DNA of 64,000 bases from the NCBI GenBank assembly GCA_002633005.1, contig NMRA01000327.1, forward strand, positions 365,208-429,207, given 5' to 3'. Made by a program: the position numbers and the translations under genes. Below, piece after piece: positions 11,292-22,726 of the stretch. Within the stretch, counting starts at the first letter, position 1. Each line of letters opens with the position of its first letter. This DNA is from Phoronis australis (lineage: Eukaryota > Phoronida > Phoronidae). The notes below the pieces were generated by a model. It was not told the origin of the DNA and made no database searches. It was given only the letters and a program-made list of their open reading frames with translations.

Positions 11292-13184
11292 AAGGACATA
11301 TTGCAGAAAGTGAGAGCTTGTATTCTACGAGGTCCTCGTATGCCATTAGAGCAAGGAAGCAAATTCCTCTTGATTCCTGCTCCATTTTTAGACTAGATCC
11401 TGGATGGTTATATCAAGGTAACACTGTTGTGTAGTACTAACTTTGCAACTGTGGCTGTTAAATAGTATGATGCAAACATTTTTTGAAAACTGTAAATTCC
11501 ATTATTTGAAACGTCCATTGTCTTCCCTTATGAATTATAGATATAGCACAATCGTTTCTCCAACAAAGACATTGTGGACATTTTGTATTGTATCATATTC
11601 AATGAGTCACTGTTTTTAAAGTGCCATGTTTGATGGGCATCCAACCTGTCAAAGTTGTTCATCTACGTTATGCTCATTTTTGTACAATATTGGCGAACAT
11701 TTTCTGTCGCAATGACTTTCACATGGTTCTGAATGACATGAATTTAGTTTGTCACTAAACTTTGAAAACCTATGCATATTTAATCAGCTTGTTAGTAAAT
11801 TTTAGGATGCTTCATATGTGAAAGTATTGGTGATTGTATTAAGGACTGTGGCAGCTGTTTTTGGGCGTGGCTGAACAGGATAGGAGGGCACTTCCTGTTA
11901 ATTCTCTGCTAATTACCTGCCATTTTTAATTAATTATTACAGCCACAGGCTGAACCTCATATCAACTCAAAAGGCTGTGTTTAAGTTTATCTGACATGTG
12001 ATAGCAACCTTTTTTGTTGTAAATAAAATGGCATGAATTTGACAATTTTGGCAAATAATTGCTGTTTTATGATTTATTCAAGCTGTATGGAGACGGGTGG
12101 CTTGACTCCTGCTCACAGAAATGCATGCATTCAGGTAGTCACGTGGCTCTTGTAGCAGACAATTATCTCTGTGTTGAGGATTTGCTTTCTGCAGGGAGCT
12201 TTATTGATAAGTGCCACCTAGAAAATATCGAGTCACCCCTTTCTGCGATCGAAATTGAATGTTATTTGATTGCTAATATGGTACATGTATTTCACTCTTT
12301 TCCTAACATCTTTATGTCTTGTTATTTAACGTTTTTGTCTTTAAAATATATATGTGATTGTGACTGCTGAAAGTTTGGCTAAGATATATTATTACCCAGG
12401 TACATTCGCTTTATTTGAGGAGTAGATGAAGGTCTTGTAGCCAAAGTCTTCAGTGTCGAGCTAAACATCAAGTTTATTGTGTCGAATTCCTAATGTGAGC
12501 AATTCCTTTTGCGCAAGAATGGGCTGCTGTCCTGGGGGGGTTTTGGCTTTAGTTTTGAAGGGATGGAAAGTTATGGTATCAACCGTGTAGAGAGCAGAAT
12601 CGAAAAAAGGGTTCTCAAATTGTAGGGAGCTTCCGTGAAAAAGTCACAATTTCATGGGGTTTTGTTAAAAAAATCACCCTATTGTAGGAATGAATTAAAA
12701 AACTAATTCTGGAATCTTGAACTGCTGAATTTGTATAGTCCATTCTTTGAAATCAGCCCATACCTAAAAAAGACATTGTATTAATCGACCTTTCGGTTTA
12801 CTATCACTTAAAACCATTCTCAAAACAAATGTTCATTATACTCCAGTCAGCTAACACAGGTCGAGAGCAGCCTGCACAGGTACACATCAAAATGCAGTGT
12901 GTGGGGAGACCAGAAATCAAGTAGTGAAGCTCAGGAGAACCAATGTTTCTATTCAGATATTGAGCTTTTTGACGCCTGTCCAATCGACTAACTCAGCTAA
13001 AAAGTCTTGTATTAACCTCTCTATTACCAGTGATTTGAGTTGTATTCTCTACACTGAAGTTGTGCCGCCTATTGGTAATTTGGACCACTATGCTCTACAT
13101 ACTAGTTTGAGTGATACCGCGCTCGGTACCGATTAGCCTAAAATTTACAAAACCGTGTTGAAATAAAATCGTGCTTACTTCTGA
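11292..13184. other. Rel 3' UTR and intergenic sequence
   Basis: This follows the Rel stop codon. A canonical AATAAA at 12022-12027 could end the transcript, giving a 3' UTR of about 0.75 kb. An open stretch of about 103 codons near 12059-12370 has no recognisable domain or splice context and is treated as chance. Nothing else was recognised. Confidence 0.5.
12022..12027 (+). promoter_or_regulatory. Candidate polyadenylation signal for Rel
   Basis: AATAAA, a canonical poly(A) hexamer in an AT-rich stretch downstream of the Rel stop. Assignment rests on position only. Confidence 0.4.
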
Positions 13185-13189
13185 TTTAG

Positions 13190-14640
13190 ATGAGGTTAAC
13201 TGGGATGCAGTATTCGATTCCAGCGACATTGACCACATTGAGGATTTGTTTAGTTCAAGTTTCTTAACGTTATTAAAAGTGGCATCCCTTATGAAGTAAA
13301 ATTAATAAACCAAAAATTAACCTTGGTTTAATGAATTAAAAAAGGAAGCGTCGACTGTATGAAGCTTTAAATTTTCCAGTAACCCCATCCTGTATCAAAG
13401 ATATAAAGACCAAATTTCAAGGGCGAAAGGTGGTCGTTGCAAAATCTTAATTCAAGCTGCTAGTAAAAAACCAAGAATTCTAAGGAATACTGGAAACTCA
13501 TTAAGAATATTCTTGGTCATTCCACTCAAGATACATTTACTTGTCTTAAACAGAATAATATTGGTGATTATACCTCTTGAAAATTAGATAAAGTTATTTT
13601 CTTAATTATTTCACGAATAAAAGCCATTTGAGACAGCTTTGTTCCGTGACTTTCCAAATATGGATAGTAGGTGTCATCTTCCAATAAAGTATAAATGCAG
13701 GTGAGGTCAAAAGACTTCTTGAAAATATTGATACGTCGAAGAGTGAATTGTCAACAGATATAACGAGAACATGTTCAAATTACTTGCAAATCTACATTTT
13801 TAATAAGATTTTCCATTGATGTACTTTTCCATCAAGGTGAAAACAAGGATTGATGATACCTGTGCATAATAAAGATTCATCAACTGAAGTGTCCAATTAT
13901 CGCCCCATTACTGTACTCAAAGGTTCTTGAAAAAATATATTCCCGTATATATGACGACTTGATAACTCATAATTTACTGCCAGACAAAAGCACCACATCT
14001 CAATTCATCGAAATAGTTCACGGTCTCCACTCAGAATTTCTTAAGGGGAATGATGGTTGTGCTGTTTTTCTTGATCTTGCATCTGCGTTTGATATGGTGC
14101 AACATGATCTTTTGTTATTAAAACTTCGTAAGTATGGAATAAATGGGACAGTGTATTGCTTACTTCAGTCGTGTGGGTGGTTTTGTTTCTGATGAATAGC
14201 CAATGCTGGTGTACCGCGAGGCAGTGTCTTGGGGTCGTTGCTTTTTCTACTATTTATTGATGATCTGCCTGATGGACTGTATTCCAAGAGATTTGATATG
14301 CTGACGATGCATCTATTTTTTTTCTTATCCAAAAGACAAACTCGAAGATGTAAGTGGAGAAGGGATCTTTATTTACTGTTTGATAGGACAACAAAATGGC
14401 GTATGAAGTTCAAAGCGTCCAAAAGTTACGATATAACGTTTTTGCAAAAATCTCTACAGAATACCCACAGACTCCCACGACAGTATTTGAAGGACTGTTA
14501 TTACTCAAAGTGTGTCGGTCAAGCATTTGGGTGTTATGCTTGATCTTCCACTCACTATGAATCATCATTGTGTTCATCTAATTAAAAAAGACAAAAACTT
14601 CTCAACTCATTCAGAACTCTCTTTCGAAATATATTTCCAG
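13190..14640 (+). mobile_element. Degenerate LINE (non-LTR retrotransposon) fragment
   Basis: Remnant of a LINE polyprotein broken by several stops and frameshifts. Near 13200 a VNWDAVFDSSDIDHIEDLF-like segment resembles the linker between endonuclease and reverse transcriptase in CR1/jockey-type LINEs. Around 13485-13560 a YWKLIKNILG-like segment follows. At 13959-14192 a reverse transcriptase block contains AVFLDLASAFDMVQHDLLL (the family's DLxxAFDxVxH). At 14205-14270 VPRGSVLGSLLFLLFIDDL matches the GxxQGSxLGPLLFxxYINDL block in another frame. The catalytic YADD region is scrambled. It is non-functional, and the clade cannot be fixed by eye. Confidence 0.85.
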
Positions 14641-15218
14641 TTTATATACCAGTCGTGAGGTAGTACGCACGCAACAATGTCGTATCAAGAACAGCTGCAT
14701 CGTCATCTTTGAAAACCATAGGTTTGGTTCATGATGGGTTCGGATGAGTATTTTTGTTTTAGTTTATTAACGTACACGACGAGTTAGGATTCCTTGATAA
14801 AACCGTAGACTGAGTAGAGTTCATTGATTGCTTCGAAGGGAAAATTCACCGCCGCGAGTTAATAGTGAATTAGCCGATCGCTCATGAAGGGCGGACCGCT
14901 TATTGGGTTCGTTAAAATAATGCTCCGATCCATCACTAGTGTTATCTCGATCTTTGGTTGGATGTGGTCGATAGTTTAACAAATAAACAACGAATGTGAA
15001 GTTCATGAAGTTGTGGCCGGACTAAACGCTACTGATTTCACATAAAATTGGCACGTCAGTGGTACTTTTTGATATTTTTAAAAATTCACGGTTGAGATCA
15101 AAACATTATCAAACAAAGCAATTAGTAATGGTAGTTACGCTATGGAAAAAGCGTTTGAGACTTCCTTTTCCAGTAGTGGACGATAAGAATAAAAACATCA
15201 TGGTCTTTAAAATGCCGA
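14641..15218. other. Intergenic, nothing recognised
   Basis: Sequence between the LINE remnant and the 3' end of the minus-strand secreted-protein gene. Short open frames here show no domain. Part may still be LINE 3' tail. Confidence 0.5.
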
Positions 15219-15224
15219 TTTATT
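15219..15224 (-). promoter_or_regulatory. Poly(A) signal of the minus-strand Spaetzle-like gene
   Basis: AATAAA on the minus strand, about 73 nt past the stop codon at 15297-15299, a typical spacing for the end of this transcript. Confidence 0.6.
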
Positions 15225-15296
15225 GAATAATTGAGTTATGCATAAATATAACCAGACACAGACACGCAGAGACAAAGTATTCACACGCACTTCATT

Positions 15297-16660
15297 TTAA
15301 TTGCCGCCATATTTGATGAACAGCTTGAGGGGGTTACCGCAGCAACAGTTGCTGGGGAACTTGAACCATTTAAGGCGGAGCTTGTACGAGACTTTGTACT
15401 GCCAGGTGTCATAGTCGTAGAACTTGTGCTCGACCCAGACGTACAGTGGGCTGTGTGTGAACACCTGTTGGCACTTGGCCAGCCAGTGGAAATAGAACCA
15501 GAAATAGCCATTACAGACTTTGTTGCTGAAACAGAGAGCAGGACAATTAGTGACGAGCGCTGACCACAAGAGGCAAGATTCGCGACGTGCATTGACAACG
15601 ACGCGAGCTTAACAACGAGCGCTGACCACGAGACGCGAGCTTAACAATACAATGAGCGCTGACCATTAAAAGTCAGCTTACACAAAACTAATGGCATTAA
15701 ACTCTAGGTCTGCAACAAGACGGCGTATATCTCTCTTTATATTGAACTTCAATCTTGTCGCAGGGAGCAGTGGAAAACGACTGCAAACATTTACACATTG
15801 AATGATAGAATCTTAAACACGCTGTTACGCGTAATTAGTAAAAAAACAATAACTTTGTGTAAACGAATTTCAGCTTCTCGGCTGACTGAACAGTAAAGAC
15901 TGTGCAATTTGGTGAAGCTTGATCCAATCAGCATAATGTATACTTTATATTCTCCTCCAATCAGACGTGCACTAATTATAATATCTGTGAACGTCGCAAG
16001 CAGATTTTTAAATAAAGCTGATTACAGAAAAAGTTCATCGTGTGACGTTGACTTACGCGCAATAGCAGACGTGTATCCACTGTTGAAACTTGCGGGTTTG
16101 GTAAACTTGCACCCATCCATTCCTAGAGAAGGGGACAAGCACTTTGGCTACACGCACCCACCGACAGGCTTCAGTACAGCCTTGACCACTGAAAGAGAAA
16201 GTTTATTGGGCTCTTGTGATGATGAGAAACTTCAACTTACAATAAGGGCTGCAACCAATAAAAAGTGTTGTAAAATTACTTACATTGCGTAAAAGTACAG
16301 TATAAGTTATTTGAATAAAATGGCTGGAACAGATGAATAAAACTAGGATGAATATTCCCTTAGTATTTAGCGCTTCAAAAAGTCTGACATGGTTATTGTA
16401 TGCTACACTTACTATGTACCATCTGGGATCGCTTTAGCAACAGTTGACAAGCGTCTAAGTTTCTTCTCTTGGGGGGGCTTGCCGTCTTCTTCCCAGACAC
16501 TGTCTAAAAACTCCTTCTCTTTGTCACTTTGACCCGTTTTTTCAGCACTGCAACAGAAATGAGCTCATTGTAAACATTACAAATTATCGTCATCGTTGTT
16601 GTCTTCATCATCGTCATCGTTATCATCTTCATCATCATCACCACCATCATCATCATCCGT

Positions 16661-16697
<37 letters not shown>

Positions 16698-18681
16698 GAT
16701 CATCAACTTCTACAGTTTCAATACAGGTATGTTAGTTCTGCAATTGTCGAGGTTATACTTAGCCTGTTCTAATCATTTTAAGTCTAGAAATGAATTTTGA
16801 AGCTATCAGTGACACATTTAAACCTAGATGCCGTTTATAAAATGAGAAACTCTCTGAAGTCTCTCGCAGAGCTAATTAGATCAAGCCAATATCAGCGGAA
16901 CGGTTAGCATGAAACGGTTTTGGTCTCTGACACCCTGTAATGATTGACGCTCATCCCCGAGATATTTTTGATTCCCATAGCAGTAACAATAAAGTTATAA
17001 CGAATAAATATATTGTGTGACTTGATCCTGTACGTGTACCTTAAAGTGGCCGTCTCTGAGTATCCGCAGCAGCCATAAGGTTCGTTGTCTGCTTCATTCA
17101 TGTGACTTTTACAGTTGCAGATGTCACCCCCGTATGACGACGAGCCCCCTGAATTTGGACCGCCATTCGGCGGAAGGAAGGCAGAAACAACTGCAACAAG
17201 GCCAAGAAGGCACAATGCCTGAAGAAAAAATGTCGGGAATTAGTCACAATTGGACAAGACGATATAAACTAAAAGAATAGAAATAGATTAAAGACGCTAG
17301 GCCACACCTTTCGTTGTATTCCGGTGTCATGGTACACTGAAGACAAATACGGATATGGCGAAGTTGTGACCGTAAAGCTAAACTCTCAGCATTAATCTCC
17401 TGGCAACCCGACATAGAATCAAAACTACGTCATGATCCGTGGTGCAGTTTACGGTCTTTCAATTCAACCTGGCAACTACCAGTCTGAAGGTGGGCCAATA
17501 CTGTTTCGACACAAATAAATGTAAAGGTACGCAAAACACTTGGACCAGGTAAAATACCGCTTCTGGTTGTTTGACTCCGACATGAAGAACATGGCAGAAA
17601 TCATTGATATCGTTTTAATTTTTTAGTTATTCCGAAACTTGTAGACACAAGCCAAAGCTTGGAAGAAATAATGTCAATCTTAAAAACATTTTTGGATTTT
17701 GTTAGAAGTCCCCGAAACACCTAAGTTGTTTGAATGATACCTGCTTTTACCTTGAACCCTTGAGATTGTTATTCATAAATAAAGCTATGTTTCAAAAACT
17801 GTTCTGAATGAAAGGGATTTCTTTGAGTTGGCAAACGTTCAAAACATTATAAGTTGATAGTGAATATGGGATTAAATTTGAATCAAAATCTCTTTATTTC
17901 ATGCAAAACAATTTAGTCTTTGCGTTTCTCAATGACACCTAGTCACGGAATAGAAAAAAGATTTTAAATTCCGAAACTTATTTGAATTTTAAACCGTCCA
18001 AGCGTAAAGAAGACAACTCCAATTTTACTCCTACGTACGAAGATTGGTAATGCATCACGCAGCATAACGTAAGGACATGTTGAAAAGTCAACGATTAAAC
18101 TGATCAGCTGATGCAGATAAAGTTACGTGCTAATTCAATACAAACAAATGAAGTATTTTAAAGTTATGTAAGATCTCATCGACAAGTCTGAGAATTTTGC
18201 CAGACTTAAACTCCGTAACAGTACAATATTTGAAAGTAGTAAGTTGATAGACTTGTTACCAATCTGCCATTAATTGGATCACTGAACATGTCATTTCAGT
18301 AAAAAGTTGGAACAAAGGTACATTGATAGCAATTCAACGGACAAACAATAACAGGGCCAAAATTTCATTTGGTAAAAATATCGAAGATGAAATCTCAAAA
18401 ACTCTCTTACGGTTTTCTAAATTATTATTTCGTTTCCGTTTTACTGAACTTGTCATTTTATCATGAAAATCATAACAGTTCTATTTTATATATCTTTTTA
18501 TGCAAAAGCGGAAAGAATACTTAACAAAGTTTGGAGTACACTGCATACAGCACATTTTTTTCCAAGTTTCGTCATATAAATCCCACCACTCACTTCTAAG
18601 ATATGACGTTCCGAAGTTTGCCATATTCGCACCTTCTTCTATGATTCTATGTAAACTTAAAGGACTTACCAAAATCTTCAT
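15297..18681 (-). CDS. Secreted Spaetzle-like cystine-knot protein, paralogue A
   Basis: Five exons on the minus strand: 18670-18681 (MKIL), 17040-17218, 16413-16547, 16057-16188 and 15297-15525. All have GT-AG borders and matching phases, giving 228 codons. Exons 1-2 encode a signal peptide (MKIL + ALCLLGLVAVVSAF) and a Gly/Ser-rich stretch with CNC and CC cysteines. Exon 3 holds a charged segment with KLRRLST and KAIPDGTY, a plausible propeptide cleavage region. Exons 4-5 hold the cysteine domain: VPFSRNGWVQV, RKFQQW, CYC, a C-x(8-10)-C pair and a closing WFKFPSNCCC. This resembles Spaetzle/neurotrophin knots, which have a W-V...Q.VR block, a C...Y..L strand and a terminal F.FPS-C-C-C. The first exon was chosen because the paralogue also starts with a tiny MK exon and a TATA box lies upstream. 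The fold assignment is by pattern only. Expressed function is unknown. Confidence 0.75.
16610..16695. repeat. (ATC)n / (GAT)n microsatellite
   Basis: Trinucleotide CATCATCATC tract with a few interruptions, in the intron between exons 2 and 3 of the minus-strand Spaetzle-like gene. It creates a spurious methionine-rich open frame on the minus strand. Confidence 0.9.
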
Positions 18682-18746
18682 ATTTGCAATCGGCGTCTGG
18701 TCACTGTACCAGTCAGAAGCGTGTGGACAAAACTATAAACTCTGCC

Positions 18747-18754
18747 CTTTTATA
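18747..18754 (-). promoter_or_regulatory. TATA box of paralogue A
   Basis: TATAAAAG followed by GGCAGAG on the minus strand, 66 bp before the start codon at 18681. This implies transcription start near 18722 and a short 5' UTR. Confidence 0.65.
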
Positions 18755-19269
18755 ATATTCCTGTTCATATACGCAAGCATTTAATTGAGGATTAAGTAAC
18801 AGATTGCGATATAAACGAATTAATATAATCAAAATGTGATAGATATTATACTGCGTAAAATGGGGATAAAATTGGCCCATAGCATTTTTCAAATCCTTCC
18901 ATGGATTACCTTGGAAACCGATATAACGTAACAATTTGAAAACAACAGAAAATCATGGGCATCGTTTTAACGTATGAAAATAGATAATAGTCAACATAGA
19001 TATAAATAGAAGAGTTATGCGTCAGTTGTGAAATTGTAAAACCATAAAAGAGCATTTTTAATACATTATTATTTTACTCTCGAATCCAATTTCATATAAA
19101 ATTTATCGTTTGATTTGTACATGAAGTAACGCCGTTTGAAAACAGCACAGCGCTCTCTCTCTCTGCATAAACAATAAATTGGTAATACTGGAATTATTCT
19201 CAATAACCAAAAAGAAATGCCACTGTTTGCCTCTAAGTTTCATAAATAACGTATCGCATTTCCTAATAT

Positions 19270-19950
19270 TCTAACAGTCTTCTGTACACCGTCTGTTGCT
19301 ATATCTCTAAAACTTCTTACTAGATGTTCATGAAATTTTTTAGAGATGTTCCTACCATGAATAGAACAACGCGGCCGAATTTTTTAATGGATCTGATTAC
19401 CGCTGTGCCCACTAGTGTCCATTTTTTACGTTTGCCTCTGTATCTTCAGAGTTCCGTAACGGATTTTTACGAAATTTGGCAAAACAGGTATCCAGTAAAG
19501 AGACGACATCTCCTTCCCAGCAGTTTTTGAATGGATTCAAGGTATTCTGTGTCATCCAGTGCCCATTTTTAATGTTTTGATGCAAATTGGCAAATGCGTT
19601 CTTGATAGGAAGAGCGCGACTGAGTATGATTTTTGGTCTGTTCCAACTACTACTATCACATCTCGTAGTAATAGTTTTGTGGGATTTTTGTCATCCACAG
19701 ATGAATCTCCTTAACCCTTTGCAGAATTTTTGTTTAATTCTGTAAAAGTGTTTCTATGAACGTGACAACAAATCACGACGTTATGATAGATCCAGAGTTC
19801 TTTGACGGAAAGAGACGATAATACCTTCCCATTTTCGGATCGATTTGAGCTAGTGTGCACCACCCGATGGCCAATTTTATTTTTTTTTTCGAACCTGTTC
19901 TTTGTCGTCCGCCTCCCTGTTCTGCAAACTACTTAAAGAATCATGGTGAA
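19270..19950 (+). repeat. Degenerate CTAGTGG-type repeat between the paralogues
   Basis: Decayed units recognisable by TGCCCACTAGTGTCCATTTT near 19406, TCATCCAGTGCCCATTTTT near 19553 and CACCACCCGATGGCCAATTTT near 19857. They lie in the space between the two divergent promoters. The open frames inside are repeat shadows. Confidence 0.6.
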
Positions 19951-20322
19951 ATGTGGGCTAATTTCATTTTCCTTGCAGTGATCCGTTTATTGAGAATTTT
20001 TGAAATAACGATCATCCCTTGCATCCACTCTGCAGGTTCTGCAGACGGTGAGTGCGTGTTAACCTTGGCGTTATTTTTTATTTTGAAGTCATTTGCTGTC
20101 ATACGATTCAAGTTAAATAAATATTTAATCTCCAAATGCACGGATTGGTTGTCATGGTTGAATAAACGCGTTCTGAAAAATGAACTTTCACTCATTTTAA
20201 ACTGTAGACTATTTTTACTACTTAATAGTGTATTGATTAACCAGATTATCATCATTTTCGTTACCAGCGCACGTGTGTCGTCAAAACGCCCGAACCATTA
20301 CGTTTAATGCGACCTCAAAGTG

Positions 20323-20329
20323 TATAAAA
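20323..20329 (+). promoter_or_regulatory. TATA box of paralogue B
   Basis: TATAAAA 52 bp upstream of the ATG at 20381, with the likely transcript start near 20355. The two divergent TATA boxes are about 1.57 kb apart. Confidence 0.65.
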
Positions 20330-20380
20330 CTGATCAGACACGGTGACATTCCACACTCTTGAACGAGCAGTCATTTCAGA

Positions 20381-22468
20381 ATGAAGGTAAGATTTGGACA
20401 CTGTCTATGACGATAACTAATTCTTTTGCCTTTAGAATACACGACGAGCTTTGAATGTGTAGTAATTCTCACTTTTTAGTGTTAAATAACTCATCCATCA
20501 TTTTTTGCCAAAACACCTTTCGGCCAAATTAAAGTGGCGTAATTATAAAGAAAGTAATACAAGAATTTTGTTTTCTACTAACTATAGTTACAGGGAATTT
20601 TCAATTTCAATCTATTTATTCTTCTTCAAATTTGATCATGGTTGCAGGTAGTCATAATCTGCGTGCTGGCCCTCATAGCTTCAGCCTCGGCAAGCCTGTT
20701 TCCAGGCAATCGGTACCCCGAAGGTGGACCGGCCGGTAGCTCTGGCGGAGCGGGCGGACCGCCGTGTAAAGAAGAGGAAGACTCCGCAACTGGCGAACAC
20801 TTTGGTGTGTGCTCTGAGAACTCAATGCCCAGAGGAGTGTCGGCTGCTGACGGGTACGAATATTTTGTATTGTACAGATGTTAATTCGTACAACAGAACT
20901 TATGAAGCTCCACCCTTCGCGTGGAAATTTTAGACAAAGAAATTCCGCTTTTATCACGCAACAATGAAATCTAATTTTTAGATCGACTAATTAGAAAAAT
21001 ATGAAAATTGTTATAACACAGACTATGCTACATGATATTGAGTAGTTTGCCCACATTGCCACAAAAATTTTCAATAATGACTTTAATTTTTGAGGTACCG
21101 CTATGATGCATCTGTCTCCTACAATTTTCAGCGGTCCACAAGACGGCACTACCAGCGCAGAAGCCAACCAGTTCTTTGACGAGTGTTCCGAAGACTATGG
21201 TAAACCACCAAGCAAACATGTCCGACGTCTGTCTACTAAGCCTAAAGCTATCCCGCAAGGAACATAGTAAGTTCTTAGTAATACAGACATATCGTAAAGA
21301 CTTGAAAAATGCAGTAAACCTGCCTCTTCTGCATTTACTTATGACTCGCGGCTATTAAATGGGTCTCATCTTTCTCATTTCTCAAATTAGGAATAATTTT
21401 TAGACTTGAGAGGTTCTTACAGTTCCATATGCTTCACACCAGGTTAATTAATTGATGACTTCAATTATAGTTTCAGCCGCCGAAGTAGGATGGCTTTCAA
21501 ACGAATCTCAGGCGTTTTATTGCAAAAAATAGTTCAAAACAGAATAAAACAAGGCATTGCTTTGGAAGAGAAAATATGCTGTGAAGCACACTGGAAATGT
21601 CTAAGTTGTATTATGGATATATGGCCTCGAAGTTCAATACCTTTTCATAGCGTTCGTTAACCACGTTGTAGACAGTCCACAGGTGCACGAAACATTACAA
21701 AGTGAGGGTCTGCTCACACGCGCTCTTCCCTAAACAAGCTTAAATTGGGGAAAGAGAGAGTAATATCTGCTTGTGTAAGTGTTCATATGTTAACATCCAT
21801 TTCATTTTTACCAGCGGTAGAGACTGCGACGAGAACTGCGTATGGGTGAAACCGTCGTGTGTGTTCGTGCCATTCAGCCGGGAGGGATGGGTCAAGGTTC
21901 TTCAGCACAGAAAGTTTCAGCAATACGTCCGCTACTGTTGGTGTGGTCAACTGTGAGTATTGAGGAGTTGTTTTAACGTTAAGTCGAAGCAATAACTAAC
22001 ACCATCTTTAAGTTAAACATCTCAGGACTAGTGTTTTTTATTGCTTCTTTAAGACGCTAGCCAGGCCAATGACATAAAATGTTCAGAAATTAAAACATTG
22101 GGTTTCACCATGCTATCTATATGCGTAAGTGACAGAGCCGACGACTGAAAAACAGTTTGCAAGCGCATGATCAAGTTGTATGCTGACGTAATTTTCTTTT
22201 CTCTTTCAGTGGGGCCAAGTGTAACGGCTTCATGATGTTCTACTTCCATTGGGAAGCCGCGTGTGAGCGCGTGTTCAGCTACAGAGCCCTGTTCGTCTGG
22301 GTTCCTGTAAAGGAGTACGACCCTAAAACATGGAGGTACATCTTCAGTTACAAGCTGCGCCTCAGGTGGTTCCGCTTCCCGAGCGCATGTTGCTGCGGAC
22401 ACCCAACCAATCTCGTGTTTAAATATGGTGGACATTACCAGAAGAGACCGGCTCCTGGGAGTCACTAA
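20381..22468 (+). CDS. Secreted Spaetzle-like cystine-knot protein, paralogue B
   Basis: Five exons: 20381-20386 (MK), 20648-20853, 21132-21266, 21815-21952 and 22210-22468. GT-AG borders and phases agree, giving 247 codons. MK joins VVIICVLALIASASAS to form a clear signal peptide, followed by a Gly/Pro-rich linker. Exon 3 has the same 135-bp length as in paralogue A and encodes HVRRLST and KAIPQGTY, a likely pro-domain cleavage zone. Exons 4-5 hold ten cysteines: DCDENC, a VWVKPSC cysteine absent from the paralogue, CWC, AKCNG, EAACERVFSYRALFVW and WFRFPSACCCGHP. The spacing of Q.VR, C, C.R.FSYR.L.VW and F-R-F-P-S-x-C-C-C closely resembles Spaetzle-type cystine knots. This supports a secreted, possibly dimeric ligand. 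No Toll receptor gene is in the window, so the pathway role is inferred. It could be a different cystine-knot lineage. Confidence 0.8.
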
Positions 22469-22720
22469 GCACACTTTTATTATACGTTGACCACCGTCAA
22501 GCTATACGGGTTGACAAAGGTGGAATAACGGACTCGATTTTAACTACTGCTCAGTTGCTGTATAGACCAGACACGTGGAGACATTGTAAGATATTGAGGA
22601 AAATGTTTGTTTTGTGAAATACATATTTAAAGACGCAAATTTACAGTGTGTGCTTATTGTATATGGTCATATAAGGCATCTGCGCCTTCATCCGCACTTA
22701 TAAGTTATGTGAAACACACG

Positions 22721-22726
22721 AATAAA
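22721..22726 (+). promoter_or_regulatory. Candidate poly(A) signal of paralogue B
   Basis: AATAAA about 250 nt past the stop codon at 22466-22468. It is the first canonical hexamer downstream. Confidence 0.5.

Noticed and set aside
12059-12370. 103-codon open frame as a gene
   Set aside because: No domain, no splice context, ordinary AT-rich composition, and it lies in or beyond the Rel 3' UTR.
16504-16695. Methionine-rich open frame
   Set aside because: It is a translation of an ATC/GAT microsatellite inside an intron.
16610-16695. Tandem arrays considered as CRISPR
   Set aside because: No array has unique spacers between identical repeats, and the DNA is eukaryotic.
17310-17333. First exon of paralogue A starting MTPEYNE
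   Set aside because: Its phase does not fit exon 2. The MKIL exon at 18670-18681 fits phase, donor and TATA box and mirrors paralogue B.
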